Notes under the pieces: generated by a model
What the model was told of the DNA's origin: nothing
The model's input: only the letters and a program-made list of their open reading frames with translations
The model's database searches: none
Shown here: piece after piece, positions 1-7,140 of the stretch
Numbering within the stretch: the stretch's first letter is position 1
Layout of the letters: every line of letters begins with the position of its first letter
Assembly (NCBI GenBank): GCA_030587365.1
Contig: JAUQZE010000030.1
Location: forward strand, 39,255-103,254
Direction: 5' to 3'
Source of the DNA: Candidatus Freyarchaeota archaeon
GTDB lineage: Archaea; Asgardarchaeota; Jordiarchaeia; Jordiarchaeales; Jordiarchaeaceae
Length of the DNA: 64,000 bases
Program-made: the position numbers and the translations under genes

Positions 1-263
1 GAGATGTACAGAGAGTCCATTGGTTCAAGAGTTATTTCTTTCTTGTCACGTGCCAAGACGGTTAACTTGCCAGAAAGCATGAAGTAAACCCTTTCAAAAT
101 TAGTTGATCCCATTTCTGCTCCACCACCTGGTAGAAAATGTGAGAGTCCCACCCAGAATTTCTTTGTTCCGGTTTCTTCTTTGCCATGAAGTCTTATAGC
201 GGTCATCTTAAAATGACCCGGAGCATCATACTCCTTGCCATTTTTGAGTTCGACCTTTTTCAT
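1..263 (-). CDS. Cupin-domain protein, partial (3' end off window)
   Basis: Reading the minus strand from ATG at 263 gives 87 residues beginning MKKVELKNGKEYDAPGHFKM, followed by FLPGGGAEMG and ERVYFMLSGKLTVLARD. This is the first half of a small beta-barrel cupin, where a glycine-rich turn is followed by the 'vyyvlsGkl.v' strand. Cupins are metal-binding enzymes or ligand sensors; the substrate cannot be told. A GGTGAT ribosome site lies just upstream of the ATG. About 150 bases further up is a TATA box with an adjoining 20-base inverted repeat that recurs upstream of the hydrolase gene at 2128, so this gene is probably controlled by the NrpR-like protein encoded next to it (inference). Confidence 0.75.
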   Translation of the reverse strand, partial: MKKVELKNGKEYDAPGHFKMTAIRLHGKEETGTKKFWVGLSHFLPGGGAEMGSTNFERVYFMLSGKLTVLARDKKEITLEPMDSLYI

Positions 264-410
264 TTCTCATATCACCCGTTCTTTATACGATGCTATATTT
301 CTTAATTCTATACCTTTCATCATTCAACTGGAACTGAATTTTTGTGTATTTTTGGGTTTCAAAGGAACTGTATTTTCTCTCCCTTTGCTCTTTTAGAAGT
401 TTTGCGTGTT

Positions 411-445
411 TTAATATATAAATCTATTGATAATCGTTTATCGAT
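411..445 (-). promoter_or_regulatory. TATA box plus 20-bp inverted-repeat operator (copy 1)
   Basis: Read on the minus strand, positions 445-426 are ATCGATAA-N4-TTATCAAT, an inverted repeat with 7 of 8 half-site bases paired. It is followed after AGATT by TATATATTAA at 420-411, a good archaeal TATA box pointing at the cupin gene. The same block, with the same spacing, occurs on the plus strand at 1829-1860. A further perfect palindrome, GTTAATTAAC, sits at 447-456. The operator touches the BRE/TATA region, which suits repression by blocking TBP/TFB. The sequence match is seen directly; the binding protein is inferred. Confidence 0.7.
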
Positions 446-519
446 TGTTAATTAACAGACCGTCGCTAGGTGAGGGCTTCTGAAAACCGAAAAAAAGAAA
501 CATTACTATGCTTTTTTAG

Positions 520-534
520 GATTAATCGATAATC
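520..534. promoter_or_regulatory. Possible third operator half-site
   Basis: GATTAATCGATAATC is a near-palindrome carrying the ATCGATAA half-site of the two full operators. It lies just past the 3' end of the NrpR-like gene, 75 bases from the copy 1 operator. It lacks the second half-site at the standard 4-base spacing, so it may be an auxiliary site or chance in AT-rich DNA. Confidence 0.3.
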
Positions 535-546
535 TTGGGACAGGTG

Positions 547-1536
547 CTAAATTTCTCTGAAGTCTTGGAAGTCTAATAACGTCGCAATGGACGACATGTC
601 GACTTCGATTCCAGACTCATAGAACATTGCGAATTGGTTCATACCAGCAACGTTCACTATCCCAACCCTTTGACTATTACTAACCCCTAAGCCAAAAACA
701 GGGCGTCCTATGTCTCCTATTTTTAGAGTGGCACTAATGTCAAATAAGCGTAAATTATTGATTATTTCAGACGCTTTATCAAGAGCTGCGGAGGGTATTT
801 CACTTAACACCGCCGAAATCATGCCTGACCCAGTAGTGGCTACTCTCCTGGCAGAGGTCATTCCGGACTTTATATACATTCTTGCTGGGTCTATACTCGT
901 CCCCTCAAACGTTATGATTTCAGTGAATCTGACGGGTTTACGATCCCTTATCTCCAGTAATCCGTTACATCTTGAGGTTGTTGGTATACCCTCTTTGATT
1001 AGCATTGCGTCAACAGTAGTACATGCAAGATTAGCTATGCACGCTTTGCCCTCAGGAACGAGGGTATCCCCTAAGATTTCTCCTTCATCTGCTATTTTGA
1101 CCTTTAGGCTCGGCACAAGTTCTCTAGGAGTTTCCTTAATAATTGTTAAACATCGATCTAGATCCTCTTTTTTAACGAACGCGACGTTCACTTCTACCTT
1201 GCCCTTACCATCCTTCGGATTAAAAGTCACCCCGACTGTGAGCCTATCAAGTGTATCTATGATATAGCCTACTCTCTCACCAGCCAAATTCGAGTTCAAC
1301 TCCTCCATTCCTTTTTGTGTTATAATTGTCCCACGAACCCCCTTATTCATCGTAAGGCCTAAGGTTTCAAGGGTATGTAAATGATATCTAACTGTACTTT
1401 CGTGTAATTTATACCCTCTTCTTAAAAGTTCGTCAGCTATTTTCTTAGAACTGATTGGTGATTTTTCTTTGGCAAGTACTTTCAAAATCTCTAGTTCTTT
1501 ATCCGTCCTCTCTAACGCTATCGTACCTTCATCCAT
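547..1536 (-). CDS. NrpR-like transcriptional regulator (HTH + one NRD domain)
   Basis: A 329-residue protein with a winged helix at about residues 8-80 (ILKVLAKEKSPISSKKIADE, then STVRYHLHTLETLGL) and one NRD/DUF128 domain from about residue 85 to the end (SGMISAVLSEIPSAAL, GIVNVAGMNQFAMFYESGIE). Methanogen NrpR represses nitrogen-assimilation genes and releases DNA on binding 2-oxoglutarate, using one or two NRD domains; this is the single-NRD form. The target may differ here: the flanking genes are a cupin and a phloroglucinol-hydrolase-like enzyme, both preceded by the same inverted-repeat operator. Its own promoter seems to be the TATA box at 1587-1600. Family assignment is firm; nitrogen control is not shown by the neighbours. 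Confidence 0.85.
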   Translation of the reverse strand: MDEGTIALERTDKELEILKVLAKEKSPISSKKIADELLRRGYKLHESTVRYHLHTLETLGLTMNKGVRGTIITQKGMEELNSNLAGERVGYIIDTLDRLTVGVTFNPKDGKGKVEVNVAFVKKEDLDRCLTIIKETPRELVPSLKVKIADEGEILGDTLVPEGKACIANLACTTVDAMLIKEGIPTTSRCNGLLEIRDRKPVRFTEIITFEGTSIDPARMYIKSGMTSARRVATTGSGMISAVLSEIPSAALDKASEIINNLRLFDISATLKIGDIGRPVFGLGVSNSQRVGIVNVAGMNQFAMFYESGIEVDMSSIATLLDFQDFREI

Positions 1537-1586
1537 TACCTACTACACTCTCTGTGAAATGCTTATCAGTTGCTAATAATATTTGT

Positions 1587-1600
1587 TGTATATATATTTA
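1587..1600 (-). promoter_or_regulatory. Probable TATA box of the NrpR-like gene
   Basis: The minus strand reads AATAAATATATATAC about 50 bases before the ATG at 1536. No copy of the ATCGATAA operator lies beside it, so autoregulation through the same site is not supported. Confidence 0.45.
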
Positions 1601-1644
1601 TTGCCAATTTTCTTTCTATGCTGTAGGGTAAGAGGGAAGAAAAA

Positions 1645-1809
1645 TTGTTCGTAACTATTGTTAGCAGGGAAGAAAGTAGTGGTTATAAAAGACCGCTTCT
1701 AAAAGCTTTGACGACTAGGAAACTAAAAGAAACTTATGAAAAAGGTTACGAAGCTTATGAGGGGCTTCAGGAAGGCTCGTGGCTTGAAGTTGATCTCCAC
1801 CTAGTATAG
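1645..1809 (+). CDS. Short ORF, unknown, possibly a gene remnant
   Basis: An open frame of 54 codons (TTG start assumed) ends at TAG 1807-1809 and contains RPLLKALTTRKLKETYEKGY and EAYEGLQEGSWLEV. The charged, helix-like composition looks coding, but there is no clear ribosome site, and an in-frame stop at 1624-1626 limits it. It may be the tail of a lost gene. A loosely similar phrase (GKAYEAFDGTQ) occurs in another tiny ORF near 16.65 kb. Function unknown. Confidence 0.25.
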   Translation: MFVTIVSREESSGYKRPLLKALTTRKLKETYEKGYEAYEGLQEGSWLEVDLHLV

Positions 1810-1828
1810 AAGAGACTGATAATGAATA

Positions 1829-1860
1829 ATCGATAAACAATTAACGATAGATTTATATAT
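1829..1860 (+). promoter_or_regulatory. 20-bp inverted-repeat operator plus TATA box (copy 2)
   Basis: ATCGATAA-ACAA-TTAACGAT at 1829-1848 is followed by AGATTTATATAT at 1849-1860. It repeats the element at 411-445 in the opposite orientation, so the two promoters face away from the regulator gene lying between them. The transcript would run through a ferredoxin remnant and then the hydrolase gene at 2128. Confidence 0.7.
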
Positions 1861-1960
1861 AAAAATACACAATTTCAATTAAAAAAAGGAGTAAATAAAC
1901 AAGTTAAAAAATACGAGAGTGAATCAAAAAAACGTTTTCGGAACATAAAAGGCATAGCGT

Positions 1961-2088
1961 CTCACTATTGAGGTTCTCAGTATTAATGTACAAAGCCATC
2001 AAAGAGATTACTTGTTAATCGAAGACCGTTGTATAAAATGCGGATTTATATTGATATATGTACTGAATTGTTTGAAATTGACAAATGA
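1961..2088 (+). pseudogene. Ferredoxin-like remnant, frameshifted
   Basis: One frame gives DYLLIEDRCIKCGF. The frame one base back continues YIDICTELFEIDK and ends at TGA 2086-2088. Joined, this resembles the C-x2-C-G-x-C-x3-C...F-E-x-D core of a small 4Fe-4S ferredoxin, with the third Cys changed to Tyr and a one-base shift after CIKCGF. No start codon or ribosome site is visible. It lies between the shared promoter and the hydrolase gene, so the operon may once have begun with a ferredoxin. A partly similar ~58-base stretch follows the hydrolase gene at 2988-3046. Confidence 0.4.
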
Positions 2089-2127
2089 ATGATGTTGTAC
2101 GGGTCAAATTCATTCGGAGGGTCAATT

Positions 2128-2985
2128 ATGAGTAAAAAACAAGCTTTAATAAGAGCAGAATTGACTGCTGAAGAGAAGGCGAAACCGTATTCTAAATACT
2201 ATTATATGGAAATGGCGAAACCGGATCAAGCCTTGATTGATAAGGTGAATGCAGGGCCTATAGATCCAAAGGATGCGTTAAGAATTGAAAACAGGAATGA
2301 CTTGTTAAATCCAGGCTACCTTCCTGCAGAAACTGGATACTGCATGCTTCCGAACGGAACTGGCGTAGTAGCAGCTCTTACGAAAATGCCTGGTGTAACA
2401 CCTGAAATGTTTGACTGGTGGTTCGCTTGGCATCAACTGGAACCCCTAAGATATAAAATTTGGGATCCTGAGGATCACTTCGACGTGCAAGTTAGTGATG
2501 AGGACAGAAAAAGACTTTTAGATCCAAATATCCCCATGCGCGAAAGAAATTGGGGGTGCACTCACTACGTAAGTGAGCAAATAGGCAGTATAAAGCTACC
2601 ACAGCCGCCTAAAGGGGCGGATCTGAAAGAATACCCTTTAAGTTTAAAATTTCTGTCCCCCAAAGATTTTGGTTTTGACATGAGCCGTTTTAAATCTCCG
2701 AATGTTGGAACTGCAATTTGTACAATGTTTATGTGCCACTTTATCCGTGAGATTAAGGGGGGAGTTGAATTACGTTCCCGCTTTTGGCTAGGATATAAGA
2801 TTGAAAATAAAAAACCTGTGCTGGACACAAGTAATCCCATTACATCTAATGCTGATGTGGTTCGAGTTATTATTAAAGAATTAACTCTGCACAGCATAAT
2901 AGAATTCGCCAATTTAGCAAAGATATTGCCAAAGGTTTATGCTGAAGAGACTAAAAAAACATTCAATAAAGGGAACAGAAGGTAG
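2128..2985 (+). CDS. 2,4-diacetylphloroglucinol hydrolase (PhlG)-like enzyme
   Basis: A 285-residue protein when started at the ATG at 2128, which has a GGAGGG site 7 bases upstream; an upstream ATG at 2089 is less likely. It matches the DAPG/phloretin hydrolase family in the segment MFDWWFAWHQLEPLRYKIW (His near residue 102) and in the late H-x3-E motif HSIIE (His255, Glu259). In the family, His and Glu residues of these segments hold a zinc ion that cleaves a carbon-carbon bond next to an aromatic ring, as in acylphloroglucinols. The exact substrate is unknown. It is probably repressed through the operator at 1829-1848. The 3-hydroxyacyl-CoA dehydrogenase follows on the same strand. Confidence 0.75.
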   Translation: MSKKQALIRAELTAEEKAKPYSKYYYMEMAKPDQALIDKVNAGPIDPKDALRIENRNDLLNPGYLPAETGYCMLPNGTGVVAALTKMPGVTPEMFDWWFAWHQLEPLRYKIWDPEDHFDVQVSDEDRKRLLDPNIPMRERNWGCTHYVSEQIGSIKLPQPPKGADLKEYPLSLKFLSPKDFGFDMSRFKSPNVGTAICTMFMCHFIREIKGGVELRSRFWLGYKIENKKPVLDTSNPITSNADVVRVIIKELTLHSIIEFANLAKILPKVYAEETKKTFNKGNRR

Positions 2986-3172
2986 AGCGCCCTATTATGA
3001 GATTCTTAGTGGTATATACAAAACAACTGAAGAGATTACTCTTGAAATATTGCCTCTATCCTTGGAATAATGGCACGCTTCCATTGTGTCACGGCTTTTG
3101 TATCTAATCCAAGTAACAAGATTCGTGATTCCGTGTATGGCTGTATGAATAGATGTAGAAGGAGATTATGAA

Positions 3173-4123
3173 GTGGAGATTAAGAAAATCGCTGTTCTCG
3201 GCTCCGGTACCATGGGTCACGGAATAGCGCAAGTAGCGGCAATGGCTGGTTTCGAAGTAAACCTGAGGGACACAAATGAGGTAATCCTAGATAAGGCTAT
3301 GGAAAAAATAAAGGCGTGTCTTAGCAAGTTTGCCCAGAAAGGACAGATAACAGAAGAAGATGCTGAAAATGACACCGAGAGAATTAAGACATTCGTACAC
3401 TTAAAAGAAGCCGTGGAAGACGTTGACTACGTAATAGAGGCAGTTCCTGAAATCCTTAAACTCAAACAGCAAATATTTAAGGAGATTAATGGATACGCCC
3501 CAGAACACACGATTTTTGCTACAAATACGAGTGCACTCCGAATAACCGAGATAGCTGAGGCGACAAAGCAACCTGAAAAGGTGGTTGGCATGCACTGGTG
3601 GAATCCACCCCAGCTAATGCCCCTAGTAGAGATAATCAAGGGAGACAAAACCTCCGACGAGACGGTTGACATCACTTGGCATTTCACACAATGTTTAGGG
3701 AAGGTGCCGGTAGTATGCAAGGACTCGCCGGGCTTCATAGGGGTCAGGCTCCAAGCTGCCTTAGTCATCGAGGCTATATCGATTCTAGAGCAGGGTTTAG
3801 CAACCGCTGAGGACATCGACACCACGGTTAAAATGAGTTTAGGTCTCAGGTTGCCTGTCATTGGTCCTCTGGAAATCGTGGACATGGGAGGCATGGATGT
3901 CTTTCTCAACGCTTACGACTACTTACACAGTAAACTGGGCGATAAGTTCAGACCGCCAGATCTCCTTAGGCAAAACGTGGAAGAGGGTAGGTTGGGTCTA
4001 AAGACGGGTAAGGGATTTTATGAGTACACGGCCGAGTCTGCGGAAGCCCTAACAAAACGCAGGGACGATTGGATGCTGAGCCAGCTGAAAGAGCGTACTA
4101 AAGAACTGAGAGGTGATGTCTAG
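3173..4123 (+). CDS. 3-hydroxyacyl-CoA dehydrogenase
   Basis: A 316-residue soluble enzyme with an N-terminal NAD-binding fold (IAVLGSGTMGHGIAQVAAM, residues 6-24) and a C-terminal helical domain beginning about residue 185. The catalytic His lies in MHWWNPPQLMPLVEI near residue 141, and ATNTSAL and PGFIGVRLQ are family hallmarks. It oxidises 3-hydroxyacyl-CoA (possibly 3-hydroxybutyryl-CoA) to the 3-oxo form. HWWNPP in place of the common HFFNP suggests a branch acting on a non-standard acyl chain (inference). The start is GTG, supported by AAGGAG about 8 bases upstream. The nearby acyl-CoA synthetase fits a beta-oxidation-like role. Confidence 0.88.
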   Translation: MEIKKIAVLGSGTMGHGIAQVAAMAGFEVNLRDTNEVILDKAMEKIKACLSKFAQKGQITEEDAENDTERIKTFVHLKEAVEDVDYVIEAVPEILKLKQQIFKEINGYAPEHTIFATNTSALRITEIAEATKQPEKVVGMHWWNPPQLMPLVEIIKGDKTSDETVDITWHFTQCLGKVPVVCKDSPGFIGVRLQAALVIEAISILEQGLATAEDIDTTVKMSLGLRLPVIGPLEIVDMGGMDVFLNAYDYLHSKLGDKFRPPDLLRQNVEEGRLGLKTGKGFYEYTAESAEALTKRRDDWMLSQLKERTKELRGDV

Positions 4124-4188
4124 AAGCATAGAGAAATTAATTGTTACTACAACCTAAATTATAAAAATATAAAAGAGGTGAAGTAGTT

Positions 4189-4740
4189 TTGGGAGTAAAA
4201 GGTGCATTAGCTTGGAGGATTAAAGCCGAAAAAATGAACTCGTTCTTTTCAAGAGCGCTAGTTCAATCAACAATCAGCCATTTAATGAGAAAATACAACG
4301 ATCCAGCAAAAGTTAATCAGGCATTTAAAAACATAGGAATTAATATGGGAGAGTTCATATACACACGATACTTGGTTGCGACACAACAACCCGCAAAAAG
4401 CCTAGAGGAGTTGGCCAACACCAAGTCAGCCTACAATCTCGGTTTCAAATTCTTCTTCGGCGTAGCCTTTGATAAAACAGAGTTCAAGAGAGACGGAAAA
4501 GATGTCTACATAACTTACAGAATAGCTGACTGCCCAGTTTGCAAAGATTTAATATCCCCATCACCACAAGTGTTCTTATGTAATAATATAGCTGGTATCT
4601 TTGAATGGATAGAAAGGAATAGATTGCATGATTGGAACGCGGAATCAGTCACCTGCGATGAGACTCTCTGCCGGGCTCGAGGAGACCCAGTCTGCCAGTT
4701 CGTCTTCCACTTCCGTTTAAAGGAACAAGAGTTCTTTTAA
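4189..4740 (+). CDS. V4R (4-vinyl reductase) domain protein
   Basis: A 183-residue protein with a TTG start and GAGGTG 8 bases upstream. The C-terminal half has the V4R signature: RIADCPVCKDL, then FLCNNIAGIFEWIERN, then a closing cysteine cluster with ESVTCDETLCRARGDP and VCQFVF. V4R domains bind small molecules or metals and occur as sensors or as parts of catabolic enzymes. The N-terminal ~90 residues are helical and not assigned. Its place between a dehydrogenase and an acyl-CoA synthetase suggests an accessory or sensing role in that pathway (inference). Confidence 0.75.
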   Translation: MGVKGALAWRIKAEKMNSFFSRALVQSTISHLMRKYNDPAKVNQAFKNIGINMGEFIYTRYLVATQQPAKSLEELANTKSAYNLGFKFFFGVAFDKTEFKRDGKDVYITYRIADCPVCKDLISPSPQVFLCNNIAGIFEWIERNRLHDWNAESVTCDETLCRARGDPVCQFVFHFRLKEQEFF

Positions 4741-5020
4741 AAATCAGTCTGGAATATAAGAGTACCAACTCAAAAAACTACCAAAAAGTAACATACTAGT
4801 CTACAGGTTTTCTCCAAAATCATTGTGGCCGTTGAAAGCTATAAAAAAGAAGTCCTGATTGTCGTCGGTAAGCGGCTGGAAGAAAATTTTGCGACCATGT
4901 TTAAAGACAGGGAAAGCTAACTTCCGCCCACGACCGGCGATTATTTTTAAAAAATGAAATGTAAACTAAAGTTCCGTTTAAACGTTTTCAAAAATTGTTG
5001 TCAAGAGAGGTGTAATAATC
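4741..5020. other. Intergenic stretch, no gene seen
   Basis: AT-rich spacer after the V4R gene. Short frames near 4820-4920 are broken by stops and match nothing recognised. A GAGAGGTG ribosome site at its right end belongs to the small ORF that follows. Confidence 0.4.
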
Positions 5021-5191
5021 ATGAATAGTATAAAAATAGTCAAACAAGAAGCAGGGAAGATGGTACTTCATACCGAGCCAATACCAGCCAAAATTCAAAC
5101 TGTTAATAATTTCCACCTATGGGGAATGCCTTGCCACAGCTACGCTTCAAAGGTTGCAAAAATATTATTTTGGTCGAATTTGATGGTATGA
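5021..5191 (+). CDS. Small protein, unknown; possible frameshift near its end
   Basis: ATG at 5021 with GAGAGGTG 8 bases upstream opens a 56-residue frame (MNSIKIVKQEAGKMVLHTEP, then HLWGMPCHSYASKVAK). After a run of five A's near 5157-5161 this frame soon ends at TGA 5189-5191. An alternative frame continues KNIILVEFDGMIVSLTVNK to a TAA just before the next ribosome site. Inserting one A joins the two into about 66 residues. This could be a real decay event, a read error in the homopolymer or programmed slippage. No family recognised. Confidence 0.45.
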   Translation: MNSIKIVKQEAGKMVLHTEPIPAKIQTVNNFHLWGMPCHSYASKVAKILFWSNLMV

Positions 5192-5230
5192 TAGTTTCCT
5201 TAACAGTAAACAAGTAAGGGAGTGATTTGT

Positions 5231-6742
5231 TTGCAGAAGGGTAAAACTAGCAAGGTTAGCCTTTACGAAACCATAAATTATGCGATGCGGCCTCGGGCAA
5301 TAGCAGTGATTGGGGCCTCGCCCGATCACGTTAAGATAGGTACATGGATACTGAGAAACATTTATTTACTGGGTTTCGAGGGAAAACTTTTTCCGGTCAA
5401 CCCCCGCTACGATGGAAAGATATGCGGTCTTCAAACCTACCACAGCATAGTTGAAGTACCGGGAGATGTAGACCTCGCCGTGTTTGTGATTCCCAACGAT
5501 AAGGTGTTAGAGGTTCTGGGTGAGTGCGCTGAAAAGAGGGTCAAAATAGTTATTCTGGTGAGTGCGGGCTTCGCAGAGTTTAGCAAAGAGGGCAAAATGC
5601 TCCAGAACAGGATTAAATCTTTTGGTAACGAAAACGGTATACGTTTTATTGGACCTAATTGTTTGGGGGTTGTGAACCCGGGATACGAGCTTAACACCAC
5701 TACAATACCCATGATGCCGCTTTCAGACAGTGTGGGTTTCATCTCCCAGAGTGGCGGCTTTGCTTGTCAAACCTTCCTCACAGCCAGAAGAATCCATCTG
5801 GGTTTCAGCAAAATAGTAAACACAGGCAACGAGGCGGATCTCGACGCCACAGACTTCTTGGAATACTTCGGTGAGGATCCCGAAACCAGCGTGATTATGT
5901 TGTTTGTTGAAAGCATAAAGCGGGGTCAACGCTTTCTGGAACTAGCCCGGAAAATATCCATGCGAAAACCGATATTGTGTTTGAAGGTGGGTAGAACCGA
6001 AAGAGGAGTTAATGCAGCTCTCTCCCACACAGGTAACATTTCCGGCTCCCACGAAATTTTCAGGGCGGCCATGCGGCAGGCCGGCGTTCTCCTGCCTCGA
6101 AACATCGAGGAAATGTTCGAGTGGGCCTTCGCCTTCGCAAACCAACCACTACCAAAAGGCAACAGAATAGGAATAGTGACCAATTCCGGAGGACCGGGTG
6201 TAGCCCTCGTTGACGCCTGCCTGGAACACGGGCTCGTCGTACCAGAACTGCCCTCGGACGTGCAGAAGCAACTGAGAGAAATCCTAGCCCCCAACGCCAT
6301 AACCAAAAACCCGGTGGACCTCACATTCGCAAGCGACTTCGGAGTCTACTCAAGGTGCGTAGAGATAATGTTCGAAGAAGCGGATATAGACGGAATGCTA
6401 ATCTACGGAGTGTTCGGCGAGGATCCCTGGACACACCTCCTAAACCAGAAAAACCCATCCCAAAAATTCAAGGAACGCCTAGAAAAAGTAGGCAGAGAGA
6501 ACCTAGAGTACTGGAGCGATGTCATAGTAAAAACGTTCACCGAAGCAATCCCAAAAATCTTCCAACTAAGTAAGAAATACCACAAGCCAATAATGACCGC
6601 GAGCACCTCAGCGCCCTGGGAAGACAAGGCAATCAGATCCCTGCCCGAAAACGGAATCCCCTTCTTCCGAACCCCCGAAGCCGCAGCGGAAACAATGGCC
6701 GCAATGGTGGAATACAGCCGCTATAGGGCAAAGCAAAAATAA
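5231..6742 (+). CDS. ADP-forming acyl-CoA synthetase, alpha-type subunit
   Basis: About 503 residues if started at TTG 5231, which has GGGAGTGAT at a usual distance; GTG 5222 lies inside that site. It has an N-terminal CoA-binding Rossmann domain (RAIAVIGASPDHVKIG) and two succinyl-CoA-ligase-like domains (GFISQSGGFACQ; GIVTNSGGPGVALVDAC). The phosphorylated His of the family falls in ALSHTGNISGSHE near residue 266. Such enzymes convert acyl-CoA plus ADP and phosphate to acid plus ATP, a common archaeal ATP-yielding step. The ATP-grasp beta part is neither fused nor next door, so a partner must be encoded elsewhere or the protein works differently. Confidence 0.85.
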   Translation: MQKGKTSKVSLYETINYAMRPRAIAVIGASPDHVKIGTWILRNIYLLGFEGKLFPVNPRYDGKICGLQTYHSIVEVPGDVDLAVFVIPNDKVLEVLGECAEKRVKIVILVSAGFAEFSKEGKMLQNRIKSFGNENGIRFIGPNCLGVVNPGYELNTTTIPMMPLSDSVGFISQSGGFACQTFLTARRIHLGFSKIVNTGNEADLDATDFLEYFGEDPETSVIMLFVESIKRGQRFLELARKISMRKPILCLKVGRTERGVNAALSHTGNISGSHEIFRAAMRQAGVLLPRNIEEMFEWAFAFANQPLPKGNRIGIVTNSGGPGVALVDACLEHGLVVPELPSDVQKQLREILAPNAITKNPVDLTFASDFGVYSRCVEIMFEEADIDGMLIYGVFGEDPWTHLLNQKNPSQKFKERLEKVGRENLEYWSDVIVKTFTEAIPKIFQLSKKYHKPIMTASTSAPWEDKAIRSLPENGIPFFRTPEAAAETMAAMVEYSRYRAKQK

Positions 6743-6791
6743 TAGTATACTATAAATGAAAAATAAAAAAACGCAGGAAGGGGCAAGAAAA

Positions 6792-7139
6792 ATGTCGACC
6801 AAAAAAGTAAAAGTTCTCAAACCGAAAATACACGAATCCGTTTTCAATAGTGTGAGATACTTTGGATAGACTCTAGCACCCTACTTAATGACTCCTATAT
6901 ACGAAGGTTGGGCTACCAACATACTTTCAAGCTTCCAAATCATTATCATAATATTCATAATTATAATACTGTTGACAATACCCCTAATCCGATATGTAGG
7001 TAAGCAGAGGTTTCCCGAAATGTACTTGGAAAACCCCGAAACGAAAAGGCGGTACCCAAAGACTGGTAATCAAAGTCCATCCAAAAGAAAATTTCATATT
7101 GGAAAAATATCCACATTTAAAAAATTAAGGAGGTTTTAG
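6792..7139 (+). pseudogene. Small membrane protein frame with an in-frame TAG
   Basis: From ATG 6792 (GGAAGGGGC upstream; ATG 6756 is also in frame) the reading runs MSTKKVKVLKPKIHESVFNS, VRYFG, then TAG at 6867-6869. It stays open in the same frame as TLAPYLMTPIYEGWATNILS, a strong hydrophobic span of Ile/Phe/Leu (roughly 40-60 codons in), and a basic tail to 7139. The second half could also start at ATG 6888, but no ribosome site precedes it. A nonsense mutation in a roughly 115-codon single-span membrane protein is simplest. It sits between the synthetase and the amidohydrolase on the same strand. Confidence 0.45.
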
Positions 7140-7140
7140 A

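Noticed and set aside
6867..6869. Pyrrolysine read-through of TAG as the main explanation
   Set aside because: Several genes in the window end in TAG, and no pyl gene is seen here, so a nonsense mutation or internal start is simpler; kept only as a finding to check.
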